DNA of 60,757 nucleotides, taken from positions 1-60,757 of the forward strand of contig JABHBJ010000053.1 of the NCBI GenBank assembly GCA_018673955.1. The letters are read 5' to 3'. The position numbers and the translations under genes are program-made. A model generated the notes under the pieces. That model was given only the letters and a program-made list of their open reading frames with translations. It had not been told where the DNA came from and ran no database searches. This document shows, piece by piece, positions 9,229 through 15,950 of this stretch; positions within the stretch are counted from its first letter, which is position 1, and every line of letters starts with the position of its first letter. This DNA is from Chloroflexota bacterium. Its GTDB lineage: Bacteria; Chloroflexota; Dehalococcoidia; Lucifugimonadales; Lucifugimonadaceae.

Positions 9229-10278
9229 CTAGGCTGATGTTGTCGAAGTATCGGGTTCAATAGTCGGGGGGAGAATCTCTTCGAAGGTTCTGTTGAAGAA
9301 CTCGTGGCCTTCAAATTGTTCGAACAAACCTTCTAGCCCACCGAACTCTTCGATTCCTTCTAGACCTTCGAACATTTCAAAATCGAATTTTTCGAGTAGT
9401 TCATCTAGATCTTCATGATCGAACGGGAGATCGTGTTCACCAGGGCCGAATTGGAAGTGACCTTCGGGTCCTTTGAATTCGAATCTGAATTCTCCATCAC
9501 CGTCGCCAAAATGTTCACGCCCGAACGGCATACGTTCCAGCAGTCCACGTCGGTTACGGTCTTTCCCGAACGGTAAACCTTCGAAGAGTCCACGCCCGTG
9601 CTGGTCTCGAGAGAATACTTCAATAGTTGAGAGAAATCGGGAAGAAATATCGAGATCGAGAAGCCACTGCGGCATGGTGTCGACCCAATCGCCGAGTTTT
9701 GTAGCCTCATCGTTAGTGATCGTCTCATCGGCAAGCATGGCATCGATCAGAGCGTAGATTTTCGCTAATCGGTCGAGTGCCTCGATCTGTTTTTCACCCG
9801 CGCTGAGAGCATCGGTCAATTCACCCGAATCTAATCCTAGAATCTCGGCGATACGGTCGGTGAGGCTGCTATCGGTTCCGAAGTCGTGCCTGTGTAGTTC
9901 AAATTGTTGCGTCAAGTGTCTTGAGCCAGTAGACGAGAAGATAGACGACGTGAGCTTCGAAATGATCTCTTCATTTGCGACATCCGGGCGCTTGGCCATC
10001 CATTCAGTGAAGCTGCCTGCTTCTAACTGGTCGATAACTTCGGCTTCTACGAGATCAGCTACAGCGTTTGCTAGGCGTTGATCCTGCGTTTCCCGTTTGG
10101 CCTGGTTATATGCATCTTGTAGATCTGAGGCTTCGATTTCCAGAATAGCGGCTGCACGGTCAAATATGTCGGTCTTACGTGAGTCGTTGGCACCTCCGAC
10201 GGCGAGCACGGCTCCACCGGCGATTGCCAGTACCATTGCGACAGCGATAAAACTTGCGGGCACCCAGCGTTTGAGCAT
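9229..10278 (-). CDS. Secreted or membrane-anchored protein with duplicated helical domain
   Basis: A 349-residue protein starting at ATG 10276-10278 with an AAGGAA ribosome site 8-9 bp upstream. A signal or anchor helix lies at residues 9-28. Two related helical units follow, about 39-100 (AAILEIEASDLQDAYNQA ... FTEWMAKRP) and 140-206 (AEILGLDSGELTDALSA ... LGDWVDTMPQWL). The C-terminal third is rich in Phe, Gly, Glu and Asp with repeats such as GLFEGLPFGKD and GLLERMPFGRE. I do not recognise a named family. It is the first gene of the operon with the two-component system and efflux pump, so it may be an extracytoplasmic partner of the sensor or a stress-response product. Confidence 0.75.
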   Translation of the reverse strand: MLKRWVPASFIAVAMVLAIAGGAVLAVGGANDSRKTDIFDRAAAILEIEASDLQDAYNQAKRETQDQRLANAVADLVEAEVIDQLEAGSFTEWMAKRPDVANEEIISKLTSSIFSSTGSRHLTQQFELHRHDFGTDSSLTDRIAEILGLDSGELTDALSAGEKQIEALDRLAKIYALIDAMLADETITNDEATKLGDWVDTMPQWLLDLDISSRFLSTIEVFSRDQHGRGLFEGLPFGKDRNRRGLLERMPFGREHFGDGDGEFRFEFKGPEGHFQFGPGEHDLPFDHEDLDELLEKFDFEMFEGLEGIEEFGGLEGLFEQFEGHEFFNRTFEEILPPTIEPDTSTTSA

Positions 10279-10564
10279 CAGTAAATTTCCTTGTGATCCG
10301 TACCGGTCAGATTGATTTACGAGATATATAAATCTACCTATCTAAGTTGTACTTCAGAGATGTCAAGACTTTGTGAAGGTGTGTTGAAAGTAATCAGATC
10401 AATAAAAAGGTTTGTTTTCGGTAGGTAAGCGCTGTCATAGCGGTTGAGGAAATCCCGTATCAACGATTGCGGGATCACGTGTTGTGAGTGTGATGGAGGT
10501 TGGACTAGCGTGGAGATATAGCAATTATTAGAAGTAAGTCAGTGTTCGGAAGGACAGTGCCGGC

Positions 10565-11279
10565 ATGGCCGGTGAAAGAATCCTTGTTGTAGACGATGCC
10601 CCAGATATTTTGGAGGCGCTAGTTACGACTCTCGACGATTCAGGTTTTCAGACTTCCTCTGCACCAGACGGGTGAACAGCCCTTCGGACTTTCTACGAGT
10701 TTCAACTACAGTTACTGATCTTCGATCTCGTGATGCCGATGATGAGCGGTGTTGAAGTTTGTCGCCATGTACGTTCTATGTCGGACGTCCCGATCGTTTT
10801 TCTAAGCGGTTTTGAAGACATAGATCAGAAAATAGAATCGTTGCTAGCTGGCGGTGACGATTTCGTGGTGAAGGGCGGTAGTCTTACCGAACTGATGACG
10901 AGAATAGAGTCGAACTTGCGACGTGTACGCTGCTGTTCCCACTCCAATAAACGATCGATTTCAGGACGGTTTCTTCGATGTCAATTTCGTGACTAGCGAA
11001 GCGATGGTCAATGGAATTCATATTGACCTCACTACGATCGAATATCGATTGGTCTCTGAACATGTGAACCACGCGGGTTCGCCTGTGCCTCCCTATGATT
11101 TGTTAGAACGTGTTTGGGGACCTGATTACCAGACAGAAAATCTTGTGAAGTGGTACATCTCTCGTCTTCGCAAGAAGATCGGTAATACTGATCCTAAGAA
11201 CAAGTTGATTACGACCGGCCGCGGATTCGGATACGTTTACAACAGCCCATCTGCCGATGTGGAGCTCAACGCTGCGTAA
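10565..11279 (+). pseudogene. Decayed OmpR-type response regulator (nonsense plus frameshift)
   Basis: From ATG 10565 the frame reads as a receiver domain (AGERILVVDDAPDILEAL), is stopped by TGA at 10673-10675 in the sequence APDG-stop-TAL, then continues in the same frame through LLIFDLVMPMMSGVEVC (phospho-acceptor Asp) to LTELMTRIESNLRRV. Around 10915-10945 the homology moves to the +1 frame, which carries a complete winged helix (TTIEYRLVSEH ... KWYISRLRKKIG ... GRGFGYVYN) to TAA at 11277-11279. Two lesions in one gene make it a pseudogene. The TGA fits a CGA to TGA change. It is not a selenocysteine site, because family members usually have Arg, Glu or Lys here. Confidence 0.8.
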
Positions 11280-11295
11280 TCGCAGTTCTAATTAC

Positions 11296-11925
11296 ATGTT
11301 AGATCCACGATTTCAAGAAGTTCTCGCATTTATCGAAGAACGTGACGAGGACGGTGCCCCTAGCGTTCAGGCGAAGATCTCACTAAAAATTCAGGCGTAT
11401 GCTCAAGATGTAGACAATCTTCGTACTGAACTCGGTGTTGTCGAAGAAGAAGTTGGTGAACTGCAGTCTGTGGATGAGTCACTGTAAATAGCCTTAGAAG
11501 AGCAGGCAAATCGCAATACAGATTTGGTCACAGAAGCCCAATATGATGCTGTGACCGCTGCGATGTCGGGCAGTGGCGCTCGATCGGCTTGACTGGCGAA
11601 GAAAGCCCAGTCAAGGCATGATCTTATCGCTGAGTTTGCGAAAGATTACGGCGAAGAAGCGAATCGATTGGCGTAAGACAAGGTTTTTCTTGCTGCCAAA
11701 TCTCAGGCTGTGAAAGATCGGTGCTGCATCATTGTGCGTCGATTGAACACTATGAGTTCTTTGGTAGATCGTTCTGGTGTTCAATTTGGTACCAAGCTTC
11801 TCGAACAGCATGCAGAGGCACAGGCTCAACAGCATGTAAATCGGTCGCAACGACGTCCTCAGCCAGCAGCTCGTATGGTCCGACGACCACGTCGAGACAT
11901 AGTTCGCCGCCGTCGCGCATCGTAA
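11296..11925 (+). pseudogene. Decayed coiled-coil protein gene with three in-frame stops
   Basis: A single frame of 210 codons from ATG 11296 to TAA 11923-11925 reads as a charged, Gln/Ala-rich helical protein (EVLAFIEERDEDGAP, DVDNLRTELGVVEEEVGEL, EFAKDYGEEANRLA, then a very Arg-rich tail RRPRRDIVRRRRAS). It is interrupted by TAA at 11485-11487, TGA at 11590-11592 and TAA at 11674-11676, but no frameshift is needed. All three are one C-to-T step from CAA or CGA. No family recognised. It starts 16 bp after the broken response regulator and probably formed an operon with it. Confidence 0.65.
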
Positions 11926-11947
11926 GTACAACTAACGATCTAATAAG

Positions 11948-11976
11948 AAAAACGCCCTCACGATGAGGGCGTTTTT
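11948..11976. terminator. Bidirectional rho-independent terminator
   Basis: The arms acgccctca (11952-11960) and tgagggcgt (11964-11972) form a 9-bp stem with a 3-nt loop, flanked by an A-run on the left and TTTTTT on the right. It sits between the plus-strand pseudogene pair and the minus-strand tRNA-Arg, so it can serve both directions. Confidence 0.85.
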
Positions 11977-12012
11977 TGTTTTGCCTAAACAGTCGGTTGG
12001 GCAATAAACATT

Positions 12013-12089
12013 TGGTACCCCCGGCGGGACTCGAACCCACAACCTACAGGGTAGAAACCTGTTGCTCTATCCAGTTGAGCTACAGGGGC
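12013..12089 (-). tRNA. tRNA-Arg (anticodon UCU)
   Basis: Read on the minus strand the gene starts GCCCCTG at 12089 and folds as a full cloverleaf. The acceptor pairs with CGGGGGT, the D arm is GCTC/GAGC, the anticodon stem ACAGG/CCTGT encloses loop TTTCTAC (anticodon TCT), and the T arm contains GGTTCGAGTCC. Discriminator A is at 12016 and CCA is encoded at 12013-12015. It reads AGA codons. Confidence 0.95.
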
Positions 12090-12147
12090 ACTTGAACCAT
12101 TCTAAGGGCAACGAGGGTTGAGAGAGCAATTCGGTTTATTGCAAAAA

Positions 12148-13365
12148 TTAGCCAACTACGCCGCTATCTCGGAGTCGCTGAACTTCTTTCGGATTTAGCA
12201 AGAGCAATTCGTCCAGTAGCTCATCGGTGTGTTCACCGAGTGAGGGTCCCGGTGAAACCGCTTGATTAGAGCCTTCCGTGGATATTGGCGAACTCACTTG
12301 TTTGATCGTTCCGTAAGACGGATGTTCAACGTCGACTATCAGACCACGTGCTTTGATTTGTTCGTCTTGGAACGCTTCTTCGATCGTATTCACTGACCCT
12401 GACGGAACGATTCCCCTCAAACGATCTAGCCATTCTGCGTTGGTCTTTTCTAATAGGCGTTCGGAAAGTATCGGAATCAGAATTTCGCGATTGTCGTAGC
12501 GTGAAGCGAAACTAGCGAATCGTTCATCAGTGATTAGTTCCGGTAGGTCGGTGAGTTCAGCGAACTTGCGCCAAAAATGTTCTTTTGCGCAAAAAATACT
12601 GATCCAGCCGTCACTTGTTTGAAAGTTCTGAGCAGGCACCAGAGTTTGGTGCGATGAATTGGGCGTTCTTGCCGGTTTCCAGTCGGAATTCAGTTGCCAT
12701 GAAGCGAAATAAGTGAGCATCGACACAGCTGTATCGAGTAAGCTCACATCGACATCTCTCCCAACACCCGTTGTTTTTGCTTCGAGCAGAGCTGCAACTA
12801 ACCCAAGAGCAGCTGCGTAGCCACCTGCGAAGTCGATTATCGATACCCCAGCTTTCCCCGGTGGCCCTTCTGGCTCACCCGTAACCGACATGTAACCGGC
12901 CATCGCCTGCATTATGGGGTCATAGCCAGGTTCTGATGCTCTGGGGCCTGTACGGCCAAATCCGGAAAGTGATCCGGTGACAATCGAAGGATTAATGGAA
13001 CGCAGCGTTTCGTAGGTTAGGCCGAGCTTTTCTGGGAGATCACCGCGCAAATTGTTGAAGACTGCATCTGATTTTTCGACCAGCCGATGAAATATCTTCA
13101 CGCCGTCTGACTTACGTAGATCAAGGGCTATCGATTTCTTCCCGCGATTGAACGATTGGAAGTAGAGAGAATCAGCGTCGTTGGTTGCAGGTGGCACGTA
13201 GCGCGCTACATCTCCACCCGCCGCGGGATCTTCGATCTTGATTATTTCGGCTCCAAGATCGGCGAGGTTGAGAGTAGCGAAAGGTCCAGCACCGAACTGC
13301 GATATGGCGAGGATGCGGATGCCGTGTAGCGGGCCTTTTCGCTGCGACTGGTCGGTCAAGTTCAA
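12148..13365 (-). CDS. CaiB/BaiF-type (family III) CoA transferase
   Basis: A 405-residue family III CoA transferase. The N-terminal Rossmann-like part has the conserved ADLGAEIIKIEDPAAGG, followed by YFQSFNRGKKSIALDL, GLTYETLRSINP and SGFGRTGP. The Asp of SIIDFAGGYAAALG (about residue 178) aligns with the catalytic Asp that forms the mixed anhydride in formyl-CoA and mesaconyl-CoA transferases. Such enzymes move CoA between two carboxylic acids. The start overlaps the MaoC stop by 4 bp. With MaoC hydratase and CitE-type lyase it resembles the final steps of mesaconate, itaconate or citramalate breakdown (CoA transfer, hydration, cleavage). Donor and acceptor are not known. Confidence 0.9.
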   Translation of the reverse strand: MNLTDQSQRKGPLHGIRILAISQFGAGPFATLNLADLGAEIIKIEDPAAGGDVARYVPPATNDADSLYFQSFNRGKKSIALDLRKSDGVKIFHRLVEKSDAVFNNLRGDLPEKLGLTYETLRSINPSIVTGSLSGFGRTGPRASEPGYDPIMQAMAGYMSVTGEPEGPPGKAGVSIIDFAGGYAAALGLVAALLEAKTTGVGRDVDVSLLDTAVSMLTYFASWQLNSDWKPARTPNSSHQTLVPAQNFQTSDGWISIFCAKEHFWRKFAELTDLPELITDERFASFASRYDNREILIPILSERLLEKTNAEWLDRLRGIVPSGSVNTIEEAFQDEQIKARGLIVDVEHPSYGTIKQVSSPISTEGSNQAVSPGPSLGEHTDELLDELLLLNPKEVQRLRDSGVVG

Positions 13366-13853
13366 GATTCCGAATCGTGGGTGATCTTGCCTTCGCCGAG
13401 AGTTGCGTGATTCTTTTTAGGAATAAGCACGTGTCGTCGAACCACCATTACGCGTTCTTCGCGTTGGTTCATTACTTCGGTTTCGAGGTAAACGACTCCT
13501 CGATCGCCTTTCGACGTTACTCGGAGTTCGAGGATGGTCGAAATTGTGTAGATGGTATCGCCGTGAAAGGTCGGTCCTTCGTGTTTTACCGTTTCGTAAT
13601 CGAGATTTGCTATTCCACGTAGTGAGATGTCGTTGACCGTTTGTCCGATTGCTACTGCGAGGACTAAGAGTCCGTTTACAAGGTTTTGACCGTGCTGGGT
13701 GCTCTTGGCGTAGTGGGCATCGATGTGAACCGGGTGTTGGTTTTGAGTTAGCAGCGAAAACCATGAATTGTCGGTCTCGGAGATCGTTCTGCCGGGCCAG
13801 TGTTTAATCACCTGACCGACTTCAAAGTCTTCGAAATAGCGTCCGTTGCTCAT
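13362..13853 (-). CDS. MaoC-like hot-dog-fold enoyl-CoA hydratase
   Basis: A 163-residue single hot-dog protein. RYFEDFEVGQVIKHWPGRTI is the usual MaoC opening, and QNQHPVHIDAHYAKST holds the catalytic hydratase motif with its His. VNGLLVLAVAIGQTV and GDTIYTISTILELR follow as in mesaconyl-CoA or (R)-specific enoyl-CoA hydratases. It would hydrate a C=C bond in a CoA thioester. It is preceded by the CitE-type gene (59 bp gap) and overlaps the CoA transferase by 4 bp, which supports a role in a C5 dicarboxylate pathway instead of fatty-acid metabolism. Confidence 0.9.
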   Translation of the reverse strand: MSNGRYFEDFEVGQVIKHWPGRTISETDNSWFSLLTQNQHPVHIDAHYAKSTQHGQNLVNGLLVLAVAIGQTVNDISLRGIANLDYETVKHEGPTFHGDTIYTISTILELRVTSKGDRGVVYLETEVMNQREERVMVVRRHVLIPKKNHATLGEGKITHDSES

Positions 13854-13912
13854 TATTATTTGCCTTTTGTTTCTGGTATCTCGGTCTAGATCGGGATTGT
13901 TGATTTGATTTG

Positions 13913-14818
13913 TTACGAAATTCCAGCATCTCGGAGGATGTTTTGGGCACGCAGGATAACTGGCATATCGATCATCTCTCCATCGAGCGAAATCGATCCT
14001 CGGCCATCGACTTCAGCTTCGGCGGCGATTGCCAGGACTTTGCGAGCACGGTCGATTTCAGCGTTGGTAGGCTTAAATACCGATTCAATCACTTCTACCT
14101 GAGCCGGGTGAATGGCGAGCTTACCTTTGTAGCCTATCGCTTTGGCGAGCAGGGCATCTTCTCGTAGTCCTTCTGGATCACGAAATTTTGTATATGGCGT
14201 GTCTAGCGCATGAACCCCGGCTGCCCTGGCTGCAATGGCTACGGCGGATCGGGGGTACGCGAGTCCTGGTTCGAAAGCAGTTTGAGTGTTGGTTTCGGTT
14301 TTATCGACGGTGCGACTGATTCCCATGTCGGCTGAAAAATCTTCAGCACCGAATGCTGCCCATCGAATACGATCGCTCGATTTGCAGATCGCATAGGCGT
14401 TGATTACTGCTTCTGCGGTTTCTAGCCACGGAAGGATGGTTGTGCTGCCCACTGTCACTCCCGCGCTACGTTCCGCGTTTGCGAGGATTTCTTCAAGTTC
14501 GGATACTTCGTCTGCGTTGCCAATTTTCCCAATGGATATTCCGATGATGTCGTTCGAGATAAGGGCATTTATGTCGTCTTCGGCAAGACCTGATGCCATC
14601 GAGTTAACTCGAGGTGCAAGCAGTTTTCCCGCTTTTGCTAGGAGCGGAATGTGCGCTGCGACGATTCGTCTGGCTGCCTGCTTTTCGCCGGATGGGACCG
14701 AATCTTCTAGGTCGGGGATCAGCCATTTCGCATCGAATCCAACAGCTTTCTCAAGCATCTTGGGTTGGTTGCCGGGTACGAACAGGAGAGTTCGAGGGTT
14801 TGAGAGTGGGTCGTTCAC
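13913..14818 (-). CDS. HpcH/HpaI-CitE family acyl-CoA lyase (malyl/citramalyl-CoA lyase-like)
   Basis: A 301-residue TIM-barrel protein with a GTG start at 14816-14818. RTLLFVPGNQPKMLEKA and the acidic DLEDSVP match CitE-type lyases. The substrate-binding Arg is in APRVNS, the metal-binding Glu in ILPWLETAEAV and Asp in AFGAEDFSADMG, followed by GKLAIHPAQVEVI. All conserved ligands are present. Members cleave citryl-, malyl-, methylmalyl- or citramalyl-CoA into acetyl-CoA or propionyl-CoA and a 2-oxoacid. It is the first gene of the CitE-MaoC-CaiB cluster. Confidence 0.88.
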   Translation of the reverse strand: MNDPLSNPRTLLFVPGNQPKMLEKAVGFDAKWLIPDLEDSVPSGEKQAARRIVAAHIPLLAKAGKLLAPRVNSMASGLAEDDINALISNDIIGISIGKIGNADEVSELEEILANAERSAGVTVGSTTILPWLETAEAVINAYAICKSSDRIRWAAFGAEDFSADMGISRTVDKTETNTQTAFEPGLAYPRSAVAIAARAAGVHALDTPYTKFRDPEGLREDALLAKAIGYKGKLAIHPAQVEVIESVFKPTNAEIDRARKVLAIAAEAEVDGRGSISLDGEMIDMPVILRAQNILRDAGIS

Positions 14819-14997
14819 GGGTGTGATTCTTTTACTGTCGTTTAGCGAATAGTGCGTAAATTATGCTGAATCATATAAGCGTTGAAGCGATGTTCGTGTG
14901 GTCGTAATCCCAGTTGCTGGTCTTATAGGATTGAATTACCACGATTTTCGAAGCCTAATTTGGCGCTAACCTAACGCCGGAATGACACTGTGAATCA
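14819..14997. promoter_or_regulatory. Divergent intergenic region (probable promoters for both flanks)
   Basis: This 179-bp gap separates the minus-strand CitE gene from the plus-strand dehydrogenase homologue, so promoters must face both ways. It is A+T-richer than its flanks (for example gtaaattatgctgaatcata). I could not assign -35/-10 boxes with confidence. Confidence 0.4.
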
Positions 14998-15948
14998 ATG
15001 AATATGTTGCTGTTAGCTGGTGATGTCGACCCTGTCGCAAAGGCTGTCGAATCGCTTCTGTCCGACGTTTCTGGCTTTCAACGATTGACGGCTCAAGAGT
15101 TCGTTGGTATCGAATTTGGCTCTGATGATGTTCTTCTCCTCGGAGAAAATTGGGTATCGAGCGAATTGGTTGCTGAAGCTGGTTTGCCTTTGGTAGGGAT
15201 GATCCAACACCTCGGTTGCACGCCTTCGCCTGTACTTCTTTCCATTGCGTCACGATCAGATTCGCAGGTTATTGTTGCTGGAATCGCACCAAGCATTGCT
15301 CCAAGGGTCGCAAACCGGGTGATCGGTTTTACTGGTCCGCTGACTGTTCGTCCGATGCCCTCTTGGGGTGTCATCGGTGTTGGTGAAGTCGGAACCGAGG
15401 TAGCCAAAAAAGCACTTGCCACTCGTTCATCAGTTGGAATTGCCGAGATCCGAACACCTAGATCAGGATTGTTGACCGAACTTGGTGTGCGGCGCCATTC
15501 ATTGGATCTTCTGGTGGCAGGTTCGGACGTAATTACAATTCACGTTCACGCTGGACCTACGGCCTCGCCGTTGATTTCTGACCGTGAGTTGAGGCTTATG
15601 AAATCTGATGCGGTTCTGATCAACACTTCAGACTCGTCAGTTGTAGATGGGGAAGCCGTTATTGAAGCACTGGAACGCGGCGAAATCGCCGGTTACGCCA
15701 CTGACTGCCCGAGTGATGTTGTTTCCGCCGCTGATGAATCCTTGGCAGATTCAGGAAAGTTGATCATCACTACGAACCCGCTGACGAATCAAATTGGCGC
15801 CCCTCAGCAGATCGCAAAATACGTAATTGCAAATGTCGAAGCGTTCAAAAGCAAATCGACCGTGCGCGGAGTGTACGAGCCCGTCGATTTCCCTACGATT
15901 GGGGATCCGAGCTTTTGGTCGTCTCGAATGAGTCCACGTCAGGACTGA
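14998..15948 (+). CDS. D-2-hydroxyacid dehydrogenase homologue lacking catalytic residues
   Basis: A 316-residue protein with the family fold. The dinucleotide motif WGVIGVGEVGTEVAKKAL (GxGxxG, residues 127-132) is intact, and the order of segments up to ADSGKLIITTN matches phosphoglycerate dehydrogenase. However the catalytic Arg of the usual NTARG motif is replaced (NTSDSS, Asp at about 212). The DVFEEEP Glu region reads DCPSDVVSAAD, and the TPH His is missing (TTNPLTNQ). It therefore probably binds NAD(P) but cannot do the normal hydride chemistry. It could be a sensor, a regulator, or an enzyme with a different mechanism. It ends 2 bp from the convergent formate dehydrogenase. Confidence 0.75.
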   Translation: MNMLLLAGDVDPVAKAVESLLSDVSGFQRLTAQEFVGIEFGSDDVLLLGENWVSSELVAEAGLPLVGMIQHLGCTPSPVLLSIASRSDSQVIVAGIAPSIAPRVANRVIGFTGPLTVRPMPSWGVIGVGEVGTEVAKKALATRSSVGIAEIRTPRSGLLTELGVRRHSLDLLVAGSDVITIHVHAGPTASPLISDRELRLMKSDAVLINTSDSSVVDGEAVIEALERGEIAGYATDCPSDVVSAADESLADSGKLIITTNPLTNQIGAPQQIAKYVIANVEAFKSKSTVRGVYEPVDFPTIGDPSFWSSRMSPRQD

Positions 15949-15950
15949 GC

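Noticed and set aside
10673-10675. TGA in the response regulator as a second selenocysteine site
   Set aside because: The position is not a Cys/Sec site in receiver domains, the gene also has a frameshift and the neighbour has TAA stops too.
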